Shown piece by piece: positions 1-5,803 of a stretch of 11,993 nt of DNA; within the stretch, counting starts at the first letter, position 1; each line of letters opens with the position of its first letter. Below the pieces are notes generated by a model, which was given only the letters and a program-made list of their open reading frames with translations, was not told the DNA's origin and made no database searches. Made by a program: the position numbers and the translations under genes. This stretch comes from MKRK01 sp001896915 (lineage in GTDB: Bacteria; Bacillota; Clostridia; Oscillospirales; Acutalibacteraceae): the NCBI GenBank assembly GCA_937973935.1, contig CALJJF010000078.1, positions 1-11,993 of the forward strand. The letters run 5' to 3'.

Positions 1-1
1 T

Positions 2-259
2 TTGTTCGCCGCCAAGCAAGCAAACCCCTCTCTCGCACTGGAAGGTCTATTCATCTCGGGCAATGCTGATTTGTTCATCAAGCAGATTATCTCCATTGGA
101 TTTACAATTGCATTTGCGTCTATCGGTACGTTCCTTATCATTATGGTAATAAAGCTCTTCATGAAAATCAGAGTTACACCAAAAGAAGAAGCTGACGGAC
201 TTGACTATGCAATGCACGGTGAATCTGCATATCCTGCCTTTACAGGCTTAGACCAATAA
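2..259 (+). CDS. amtB: Ammonium transporter AmtB, C-terminal fragment (5' end outside window)
   Basis: This is the last 85 residues of an Amt/Rh-family ammonium channel, an inner-membrane trimer that conducts ammonia/ammonium. What is visible is one long hydrophobic segment (about residues 27-52 of the fragment, the final transmembrane helix), followed by a cytoplasmic tail with the family's ending: RVTPKEEADGLD, then HGESAYPAF. In the family this tail is where GlnK-type P-II proteins dock to block the channel. The reading frame is open to the left edge, so the gene is truncated by the window and not broken. The P-II gene follows after 13 bp, the classic amtB-glnK arrangement, which supports the identification. 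Confidence 0.93.
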   Translation: MFAAKQANPSLALEGLFISGNADLFIKQIISIGFTIAFASIGTFLIIMVIKLFMKIRVTPKEEADGLDYAMHGESAYPAFTGLDQ

Positions 260-272
260 GGAGGAGAAAAAA

Positions 273-614
273 ATGAAAAAAATCGAAGCCATTATCCGCC
301 CGTCAAAACTTGAAGAATTGAAAGAAGCATTACTTAAAATCCAAGTGAACGGCATCACAATCACGCAGGTCATGGGTTGCGGAAAACAACTGGGCTGGAA
401 AGAATTCTATCGGGGTTCTGAAGTGATTTTGAATGTTCTTCCGAAGGTAAAGCTTGAACTTGTTGTCTCTGAAGATAACTTTGAACAAACCATCAATCTT
501 ATTTTAGAGGTATCGAAAACAGGTGAAGTGGGCGACGGTAAAATATTTGTATCGACCATTGATGATGCATACCGTATTCGTACCGGAGAAACCGGAGACG
601 CTGCGCTCAATTAA
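273..614 (+). CDS. glnK: Nitrogen regulatory protein P-II (GlnK/GlnB family)
   Basis: This 113-residue protein is the usual P-II length. P-II trimers sense 2-oxoglutarate and ATP/ADP and control nitrogen targets; next to amtB the expected partner is the AmtB channel. Visible signatures are the T-loop (about residues 37-55, GCGKQLGWKEFYRGSEV), the LPKVKLELVV strand with Lys58, the B-loop TGEVGDGKIFV (residues 83-93, with Lys90), and the C-terminal RIRTGETG. Tyr46 is kept, but position 51, the tyrosine uridylylated in enteric P-II, is valine. Uridylylation at the canonical site is therefore not possible, a state shared with many Firmicutes. The start is supported by AAGGAGGAG about 7 nt upstream. 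The gene is presumably cotranscribed with amtB and ends at the hairpin at 661-700. glnK is chosen over glnB because of the amtB linkage. Confidence 0.95.
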   Translation: MKKIEAIIRPSKLEELKEALLKIQVNGITITQVMGCGKQLGWKEFYRGSEVILNVLPKVKLELVVSEDNFEQTINLILEVSKTGEVGDGKIFVSTIDDAYRIRTGETGDAALN

Positions 615-660
615 TCGTGTCGTTGAATGTCTTCTCTCCTTATACTAAACTATAAATAGC

Positions 661-702
661 AAAGTCCTCTCATTTGGTCTGACAAATGAGAGGACTTTTT
701 GC
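661..702 (+). terminator. Rho-independent terminator of amtB-glnK
   Basis: A perfect 16-bp stem (661-676 with 683-698) closes a 6-nt loop (GTCTGA) and runs into a T-tract. It lies 47 bp after the P-II stop. The A-rich left foot is too short to call it clearly bidirectional. Confidence 0.93.
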
Positions 703-768
703 ATCATTGTAGCAGCTATCGAATATTAATGTAATGAGCTGAACTGCACCGGACACAAAATCCATGGC

Positions 769-797
769 TTGAACCAAAGCAGTTGAGCCTGTATATT
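769..797 (+). promoter_or_regulatory. Candidate sigma-A promoter for the endolysin-holin cassette
   Basis: TTGAAC (769-774) and TATATT (792-797) are separated by 17 bp, a good match to the vegetative consensus. It lies about 70 bp upstream of the endolysin start, downstream of the amtB-glnK terminator, so the cassette appears to be transcribed independently. The rest of 703-867 shows no gene or obvious repeat. It is based on consensus matching only. Confidence 0.5.
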
Positions 798-867
798 TGC
801 ATTTCGTAATGTGTCACGCACTCATTGATATATCAGCTGCGGCAAAAAAATGTAAGGAGGAAGAAAA

Positions 868-1821
868 TTGGTTATCAACGACGCAAAATTGGTTTTTGAC
901 GGAGATCTTGATATCAGAAAATCAACAAAGGATATCATTATTCACCATCAGGGTGCAGACGCACCACAATCGGTCCAGCAAATTCACGCGTATTATCTGA
1001 ACAGAACTGATGATAATTACTTGGGAATCGGCTATCATTATTATATCAGAAAGGATGGCGGGATCTGGAGAGGCAGACCCGAAAATACTGTGGGTGCCCA
1101 CAGTAAAAATCATAACACTGACAGTATTGGTATTTGCTTTGAGGGAAATTATCAAAAAGAAACTGTCATGCCTGCAGTACAATTCAATTCAGGCGTTGAA
1201 TTGCTGCGCAATATTTTAGGAAGATATCCGGGTCTTGCCATCAAAAAGCATAAGGACTATAATGCAACGGATTGCCCGGGACAGTATTTTCCCTTTGACA
1301 AAATGGCAGTACAAGCAAAAACCCCGGTAATTCCCATTCCTGCAGGACTGAAAGCAACTCCCGTTTCTTATAACAGCATTAAGCTTACCTGGACCGCTGT
1401 CTCGGGAATTACCGGCTATGCTGTGTATCGCTACAGTAACACGAAACGTGCATATGAGCTGATCAAGCAGGTCACGGTGAATAACGTTACCGATACGGGT
1501 CTTGCTGAAAACACCAAATATTCCTATTTAATCTGTGCTTTTAAGCTCAGTGGAAGTGTGAAAACAGAAAGCGGTAAAACATCTGTTGTTTCCGCCACAA
1601 CACTGGTTAAGCCAAAAACCATCGGGGTAGGTACCAAGGTGAAAATCGTGACTGCCAATGCGGTTTACGGTGGGGCGAGCAAAGGGGTCAAGGTCCCGTC
1701 GTCATACAAAAACAAGCCCTATACCGTGTCCCAGGTGGGAACTGCAAAGGTAAACCCTAATCAGGTACTGCTCAAAGAGCTTTATAGCTGGGTTTATATC
1801 AAAGATATTCAGATTGTCTGA
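868..1821 (+). CDS. N-acetylmuramoyl-L-alanine amidase (Amidase_2/PGRP-type endolysin) with FN3 and SH3-like domains
   Basis: This 317-residue peptidoglycan amidase would cut the bond between MurNAc and L-Ala. Residues about 20-145 are an Amidase_2 (T7 lysozyme/PGRP) domain. The expected zinc ligands are His26 (in IIIHHQGA), His128 and Cys136 (in HKDYNATDCPG), and the catalytic Tyr56 sits in GIGYHYY. A proline-rich linker leads to a fibronectin type III domain (about 158-246), then an SH3-like wall-binding segment (about 252-317) ending WVYIKDIQIV. There is no signal peptide, so release would need a holin, as for phage endolysins; the next gene encodes one. The start is TTG at 868, supported by AAGGAGG seven nt upstream. 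It could be a phage remnant, a domesticated lysin, or part of a larger element outside the window, but host genes flank it on both sides. Confidence 0.9.
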   Translation: MVINDAKLVFDGDLDIRKSTKDIIIHHQGADAPQSVQQIHAYYLNRTDDNYLGIGYHYYIRKDGGIWRGRPENTVGAHSKNHNTDSIGICFEGNYQKETVMPAVQFNSGVELLRNILGRYPGLAIKKHKDYNATDCPGQYFPFDKMAVQAKTPVIPIPAGLKATPVSYNSIKLTWTAVSGITGYAVYRYSNTKRAYELIKQVTVNNVTDTGLAENTKYSYLICAFKLSGSVKTESGKTSVVSATTLVKPKTIGVGTKVKIVTANAVYGGASKGVKVPSSYKNKPYTVSQVGTAKVNPNQVLLKELYSWVYIKDIQIV

Positions 1822-1838
1822 GAAGTGAGGGTGTCAAA

Positions 1839-2279
1839 ATGATAGATTTTTTAAACAGTCCCGCAGGACAGACCTTGGTTCTGATTGTTTTTGTCCCGCT
1901 TTTTTCCGCCATAACTACCTTTGTCAGCAAGTATCTGAATGCAAAGGCAAAAGAGATTATCAGCCATACAAAAAACGAACAGCTTCTGCTGCATTTCAAT
2001 CAAGCAGTTGATGCTGTCACTGCTGCAGTTGATGCAACCTTTCAGACCTATGTAGATGCCTTGAAACGAGAGGGCAGATTTGATGCTGAAGCGCAAAAAA
2101 TAGCCTTCAATCAAGCAAAAGATATGGCACTGCAAACCATGTCCACCGAGACCCAGCAGGTTTTGGTATCTGTGATTCCCGATCTTGCTGCATGGATTGA
2201 AGCAAAAATCGAGCAAAGCATCAAAAAAAATAAACCGACTGCTGCTCTGCCATCGGATTTGGTAATTGCTGACCAGTGA
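1839..2279 (+). CDS. Phage-type holin, LLH family (Holin_LLH / superfamily 6)
   Basis: This 146-residue protein has one N-terminal hydrophobic segment (about residues 12-32, LVLIVFVPLFSAITTF), then KYLNAKAKE and a long Ala/Gln-rich helical region (about 36-130). That layout fits LLH-type holins, which oligomerise in the cytoplasmic membrane and let endolysin reach the wall. The C-terminus is charged (EQSIKKNKPT), as in holins, with a short flexible extension. The gene begins 17 bp after the endolysin stop with GTGAGG 8 nt before ATG, so the two form an operon. It could also be a membrane protein of another function that only resembles a holin; adjacency to an export-signal-less amidase is the main supporting context. 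Confidence 0.78.
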   Translation: MIDFLNSPAGQTLVLIVFVPLFSAITTFVSKYLNAKAKEIISHTKNEQLLLHFNQAVDAVTAAVDATFQTYVDALKREGRFDAEAQKIAFNQAKDMALQTMSTETQQVLVSVIPDLAAWIEAKIEQSIKKNKPTAALPSDLVIADQ

Positions 2280-2292
2280 TAAACCGTCTTTC

Positions 2293-2326
2293 TCCGGCTG
2301 CGTTTTATACGCAGCCGGATTTTTTT
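2293..2326 (+). terminator. Rho-independent terminator of the lysis cassette
   Basis: A 10-bp GC-rich perfect stem (TCCGGCTGCG, 2293-2302, with 2310-2319) and a 7-nt loop are followed by seven T residues. It lies 14 bp after the holin stop. Confidence 0.93.
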
Positions 2327-2358
2327 ATATTTTGATTATAGGATTGGCTAAAAAAGTG

Positions 2359-2367
2359 TGTTATAAT
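2359..2367 (+). promoter_or_regulatory. Extended -10 promoter of the dockerin-SGNH hydrolase gene
   Basis: TGTTATAAT is a perfect extended -10 element (TGn plus TATAAT at 2362-2367). No good -35 is found at 16-18 bp spacing, which is normal for extended -10 promoters. Transcription would start near 2374, giving a leader of about 115 nt before the ATG at 2488. Confidence 0.6.
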
Positions 2368-2376
2368 ATAAAAATA

Positions 2377-2451
2377 AGAAACCAAATCCAAACTGGTTCA
2401 AAACTTTTTTTCTGTTTAAAAACAGAATTGGCCTGAAAGGCGAAGGTTTCT
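2377..2451 (+). other. Possible structured 5' leader (three-way junction) upstream of the hydrolase
   Basis: AGAAACC (2377-2383) can pair with GGTTTCT (2445-2451). Inside lie two hairpins: TTCTGTT/AACAGAA (2410-2416 with 2421-2427) and GCCT/AGGC (2431-2434 with 2438-2441, a triloop). An alternative pairing AACCA/TGGTT (2380-2384 with 2393-2397) competes with the closing stem. I do not recognise a known riboswitch core here, in particular not the c-di-GMP-I consensus. In AT-rich DNA such short stems can occur by chance. Confidence 0.3.
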
Positions 2452-2487
2452 GTCCGTAACTGAATTTATGAAAGTGAGGATTGTTTG

Positions 2488-4107
2488 ATGAAACAAAAAT
2501 GGGTAAGATTGATTGTTTCTGCTTTGATTGTTTCCCTATGCTTCTGTTTCCCCGGTACCGCAACCGCACAAGATCAAACCAAAAACCTGTCAAGCGATAT
2601 TTATGATTTGGTGAACGCTACGGTTCTCACTGTTGAAGCAGGCACATTGGTAACGGATTTTCTCTGCGACATTCGTGTGAAGCAAGGATACACCGCCAAC
2701 ATATATGAAAAAAATACCGTCACTTCCCAAACGGTGATCGGCACCGGAATGAGGCTTGTATGCCTGAATGCCTCCTCCTCTGTTACAGAAGCCTATGATA
2801 TCGCTGTCATCGGTGATACTTCCGGTGATGGGTTTGCGAATGTTATTGATATGGTATCCTTGAAGAAATATGTCTTAAAAATATCATCTCCAACGGCTAT
2901 ACAGTTCGTGTCCGTGAATTTTAATGGGGACAAAACAGTGAATATCCTTGATATGGTCGTTTTAAAACGCTGGATATTAAAAATAAAAGGCTTACCCCCT
3001 GCATCCAACACAAAGGAGGTAACCAATATGTATACTGCTTCTGTTGCAAATGAAGGATACAAAGGCCGCATTGCCGAAGCCATGAAAAAGGCAGAACGGG
3101 GAGAAAATATTACCATTGGTTTTATCGGCGGTTCGGTTACCTATGGCTCCGACACAGGGTATGCCGTTCTGGTGGCAAATTGGTGGAAAACAAAGTTTCC
3201 CGGCAAGGTCACTGTGGTGAATGCCGGTATCAGCGGAACCAGCTCTGTATTTGGTGTTGCCCGTGCTGACAATGATATCATTGCAAAGAATTGTGATTTT
3301 GTCATTGTTGAATATGCCGTGAACGACTATGATGAGCTGTGCGGCTTGTCCTATGAGGGATTGATTCGTAAAATTTTAAAATCCTCACGCAACCCCGGCA
3401 TTTTGTCTCTTTTTATGAGCTACTATGACAACGGTGCTTTTAGCAATATTCAAAGCATTCAATTGCCTACCGTGCAGCAGTATCATATTCCCGCTATCAG
3501 TTATATGCAGGCACTGCAATATCGGGTAACAAACGAACCGGGCTTTGATCCCGCTCCCCTTTTCAAGGACATTGTTCATCAAAACCAGCCCGGCGATGCC
3601 ATGGCGGCAGATCTGGTCATTCATCAACTGGAGAAAATTTATCAAAAACAAGGACTGCTGACGGTGGATTCATCCGCTCTGGCAAATCCCTTGAGCATTT
3701 CTACTGTTGATTTTGAAAATGCAAAGCTGTACAGCAGCAGTAACCTCACACCAAAATCACAAAGTGGTTTTTCATTGACCAATTCTGATTCTTGGGTGAT
3801 TTGGCAAACAAAGTGGAACAATCCTGTTTCTTTCCCAAAGGCATGGAGCGGAAAAGCCGGAAATTTCATTGAATTTGAAGTCGATTGTTCTGTCGCCTAT
3901 ATTGTCTATCATGCAAGCACAGGCAGCACACCCCCGGTGGATATTTTTGTGGACGGAACCAAACTTCTGCAATCCTCTGCTACGGGCGGAAGCTATGCGT
4001 TCAAATTGATTGTACCCCCTCAAGACAAAGCAGTCCATACCGTCAGGCTGGAGGTCCCTGCCACTTTTGCCGGCAGCTTTATGCTGGACGGATTGATTGC
4101 CGGCTGA
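2488..4107 (+). CDS. Secreted dockerin-containing SGNH/GDSL-family hydrolase (probable carbohydrate esterase)
   Basis: This 539-residue secreted protein starts with a signal peptide (hydrophobic core LIVSALIVSLCFCF, likely cut after ATAQ near residue 28). Residues about 45-108 form a small beta-rich module of the kind that often precedes dockerins. Residues about 109-171 are a type I dockerin-like pair of calcium-binding repeats: DTSGDGFANVID, then NFNGDKTVNILD with Asn replacing the first Asp. An SGNH hydrolase spans about 190-385: block I GGSVTYG with Ser216, block II NAGISGT, block III VEYAVND, and the Asp361/His364 pair in KDIVHQN. A C-terminal jelly-roll-like region (about 395-539) may bind carbohydrate. 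Such enzymes commonly deacetylate xylan or other polysaccharides; the substrate here is inferred. ATG at 2488 is preferred over TTG at 2485 because GTGAGGA lies 8 nt upstream. The gene is monocistronic. Confidence 0.85.
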   Translation: MKQKWVRLIVSALIVSLCFCFPGTATAQDQTKNLSSDIYDLVNATVLTVEAGTLVTDFLCDIRVKQGYTANIYEKNTVTSQTVIGTGMRLVCLNASSSVTEAYDIAVIGDTSGDGFANVIDMVSLKKYVLKISSPTAIQFVSVNFNGDKTVNILDMVVLKRWILKIKGLPPASNTKEVTNMYTASVANEGYKGRIAEAMKKAERGENITIGFIGGSVTYGSDTGYAVLVANWWKTKFPGKVTVVNAGISGTSSVFGVARADNDIIAKNCDFVIVEYAVNDYDELCGLSYEGLIRKILKSSRNPGILSLFMSYYDNGAFSNIQSIQLPTVQQYHIPAISYMQALQYRVTNEPGFDPAPLFKDIVHQNQPGDAMAADLVIHQLEKIYQKQGLLTVDSSALANPLSISTVDFENAKLYSSSNLTPKSQSGFSLTNSDSWVIWQTKWNNPVSFPKAWSGKAGNFIEFEVDCSVAYIVYHASTGSTPPVDIFVDGTKLLQSSATGGSYAFKLIVPPQDKAVHTVRLEVPATFAGSFMLDGLIAG

Positions 4108-4127
4108 TGGCGCAGATTTTTGTAATC

Positions 4128-4167
4128 AAAAATACTGTATCACAACCCTGTGATACAGTATTTTTTT
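4128..4167. terminator. Bidirectional terminator between the hydrolase gene and ypeB
   Basis: A 17-bp perfect stem (4128-4144 with 4149-4165) closes an ACCC loop, with A-runs on the left foot and T-runs on the right, so it can act on both strands. The right arm reaches within one base of the ypeB stop codon (4166-4168 on the minus strand), leaving almost no spacer for that gene. Confidence 0.92.
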
Positions 4168-5530
4168 ATCTTGTTAACACACCGCCGTCGGTGATCAGCA
4201 GTATAAAAATTTGCTCTTCCTGCAATGTGGCATCGTTTACATACACGAGAACATCCTCATTGTTTTTGCCTTTGCAAACAAACTCATAGCACAAGGCTTC
4301 TTTCAGTCCGTCAGTCATGACCAGCGCTTTGTTGATGCTTTTTACTTCCAGAAGAGGACTGAGCACCGATCTGGCTTTTTGCTCTGTGTTTTTAAACGCA
4401 AAGGACTTTCTTTCATAATGGTTCATGATATACCCTCTGGCTTCAAGGGACATAATTTCACCGGTGTCCAGCGCCACACCCACTTTGACCAAATCGCTGT
4501 AACAAATCACACCGTTTTGTGTAAATGCATAATTGATGATACAAATACCGCCACTCGTTACATAATAGCTTTCATCAAACGTACCCAAGCCTATTTCCCT
4601 GAGATATTTTGCTGCTATCGCGGACGCTTCTTTGTACTCCAGCTTTTCATCATCAATGTTTCTGGACTTTTGCATATACAAAACATATCCACCCGCTTTG
4701 GTAACGGCCACAGTGTTCCCTTCCTGTGCAAACAAATATGCCGGAGTCACGCTGTTTTCTTCCCCATAGTCCTTCAAATTTTCTTTTTTGATTCCCATAT
4801 AAGCCGCTGCTGTGGCTCTTGCTGCTTCCCTCGTTACCTGCTTTGCATTTTCCAGTAGTTTTGGTTTTTGGCGCATGATATGATCGGAATAGGGTCCGTC
4901 ATATACCAGTGTGGGATAATCCGTGACGGCCTGATTGAGCTTTGTCAGATTGGAGGAAAAACCGCCTTTTTGTTCCGGCTGCTGTCCGCTCTCAATGGCT
5001 CTTCGTACCTCGCCGATCCACATTCGCCCGGCGTTGATTTCCGCCTGCATGTTGCTGACCTTCCCGGACAGGTTTGTGGCATAATTGCTGAGAGACTGTA
5101 AGCCGTTTCGTTCTTCCTCCGAAATTCCTCCGCCAAGGGCATTCTTTTTGGAAAGCGAAAGGGAATAATCCCCCACCTGTGACAAAAACCGATAGATATT
5201 ATCGATTTGCGAATCATTGGTGGGTAATTGAGCGAGGCAGTTTTTGGCAGAACCGGAGTCCCGCCACAGGGACGCCGCCAGCTCATCTATTTGTACCGGT
5301 GTGTTCGCATACAATTCTTTTTGGAGCGTAAAATTGATATTGTCTAAATAATTGCTCAGCTCATCCAGCGCTCTGGAATAGGTATATTCCAGCTGAGTTC
5401 TGTACCGGTAAGCCATAATATAGCCGTATATCGTGAAGCCTGCCAGTGTAATGACCAATGCAGTTGCAAAGCTGGCGAGCCTGATCAATGACCTTCGGGA
5501 CAGGTGCTTGATCCGTTCCATTAAAAGCAT
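4166..5530 (-). CDS. ypeB: Spore germination protein YpeB
   Basis: This 454-residue protein has the usual YpeB length (about 450). It has an N-terminal transmembrane anchor (about residues 17-38), a helical region with coiled-coil character (about 45-190), and the diagnostic family stretch DYPTLVYDGPYSDH (about 203-216), followed by PepSY-like repeats (about 235-385) and a C-terminal domain. In Bacillus, YpeB is placed at the spore inner membrane and is required for localisation and stability of the cortex-lytic enzyme SleB, with proteolysis of YpeB on germination. Here no sleB lies immediately upstream; the neighbour is a tRNA. The first ATG is chosen because AAGGAG lies about 8 nt before it. 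A candidate forespore promoter is listed separately. The family assignment is strong. Confidence 0.93.
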   Translation of the reverse strand: MLLMERIKHLSRRSLIRLASFATALVITLAGFTIYGYIMAYRYRTQLEYTYSRALDELSNYLDNINFTLQKELYANTPVQIDELAASLWRDSGSAKNCLAQLPTNDSQIDNIYRFLSQVGDYSLSLSKKNALGGGISEEERNGLQSLSNYATNLSGKVSNMQAEINAGRMWIGEVRRAIESGQQPEQKGGFSSNLTKLNQAVTDYPTLVYDGPYSDHIMRQKPKLLENAKQVTREAARATAAAYMGIKKENLKDYGEENSVTPAYLFAQEGNTVAVTKAGGYVLYMQKSRNIDDEKLEYKEASAIAAKYLREIGLGTFDESYYVTSGGICIINYAFTQNGVICYSDLVKVGVALDTGEIMSLEARGYIMNHYERKSFAFKNTEQKARSVLSPLLEVKSINKALVMTDGLKEALCYEFVCKGKNNEDVLVYVNDATLQEEQIFILLITDGGVLTR

Positions 5531-5572
5531 ATCTATTTCTCCTTATTTGCTTATATCACGAATGATTAAGAA

Positions 5573-5601
5573 TAATTTTCCCTAAAGATATCTAAATATT
5601 C
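5573..5601 (-). promoter_or_regulatory. Possible sigma-G-like promoter of ypeB
   Basis: On the minus strand, GAATA (5601-5597) and AAAATTA (5579-5573) are 17 bp apart. The -35 matches the forespore sigma-G pattern; the -10 only partly resembles CATNNTA. ypeB is under sigma-G in Bacillus, which is why this was searched for. The match is weak. Confidence 0.22.
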
Positions 5602-5640
5602 TGCAAGTTTTTAGAAATCAATTTTCATCAAAATTTTTTC

Positions 5641-5669
5641 TTTACAGCAAAGGGAGAAAATGATATACT
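5641..5669 (+). promoter_or_regulatory. Sigma-A promoter of the tRNA-Arg gene
   Basis: TTTACA (5641-5646) and TATACT (5664-5669) are separated by exactly 17 bp. The mature tRNA begins 15 bp after the -10, which fits a very short 5' leader. Confidence 0.8.
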
Positions 5670-5683
5670 ATATCGGTAAGTTT

Positions 5684-5759
5684 CCGCCCATAGTCTAACC
5701 GGATAAAACACCAGATTCCGATTCTGGCGATAGGGGTTCAAGTCCTCTTGGGCGGACCA
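5684..5759 (+). tRNA. tRNA-Arg (anticodon CCG)
   Basis: A 76-nt cloverleaf can be folded by hand. The acceptor CCGCCCA pairs with TGGGCGG, with discriminator A and an encoded CCA (5757-5759). The anticodon stem CCAGA/TCTGG encloses the loop TTCCGAT, with anticodon CCG at 5718-5720, reading the arginine codon CGG. The T-arm AGGGG/CCTCT carries the TTCAAGT loop. The D-stem has one C-A mismatch. The gene stands alone with its own promoter and terminator. Confidence 0.96.
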
Positions 5760-5761
5760 CC

Positions 5762-5796
5762 AAAAAACCGAGTGCAGTTCTGCACCCGGTTTTTTT
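5762..5796. terminator. Bidirectional terminator shared by tRNA-Arg and the serpin operon
   Basis: The hairpin ACCG-A-GTGCAG / CTGCAC-C-CGGT (5767-5790), with one internal mismatch and a TT loop, is flanked by six A on the left and seven T on the right. It follows the tRNA directly on the plus strand and lies just beyond the serpin stop (5804) on the minus strand. Confidence 0.9.
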
Positions 5797-5803
5797 GCAT
5801 TTT

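Noticed and set aside
868..1821. The amidase as the missing SleB-like cortex-lytic enzyme partner of YpeB
   Set aside because: It has Amidase_2 zinc-ligand motifs, not a SleB-type hydrolase fold, lacks a signal peptide, and is on the opposite strand from ypeB with another gene between.
868..2279. Evidence for a complete prophage
   Set aside because: Only lysis genes are present; both flanks are host-type genes and no attachment repeats, integrase, structural or regulatory phage genes are visible.
2377..2451. c-di-GMP-I or another named riboswitch in the hydrolase leader
   Set aside because: The conserved core nucleotides of the classes I know could not be found; only generic stems are visible.
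4211..4858. A 215-codon open frame on the plus strand inside ypeB
   Set aside because: It lies wholly antisense to a well-supported YpeB, has no ribosome site of note, and has Cys/Phe-rich low-complexity composition typical of antisense frames.
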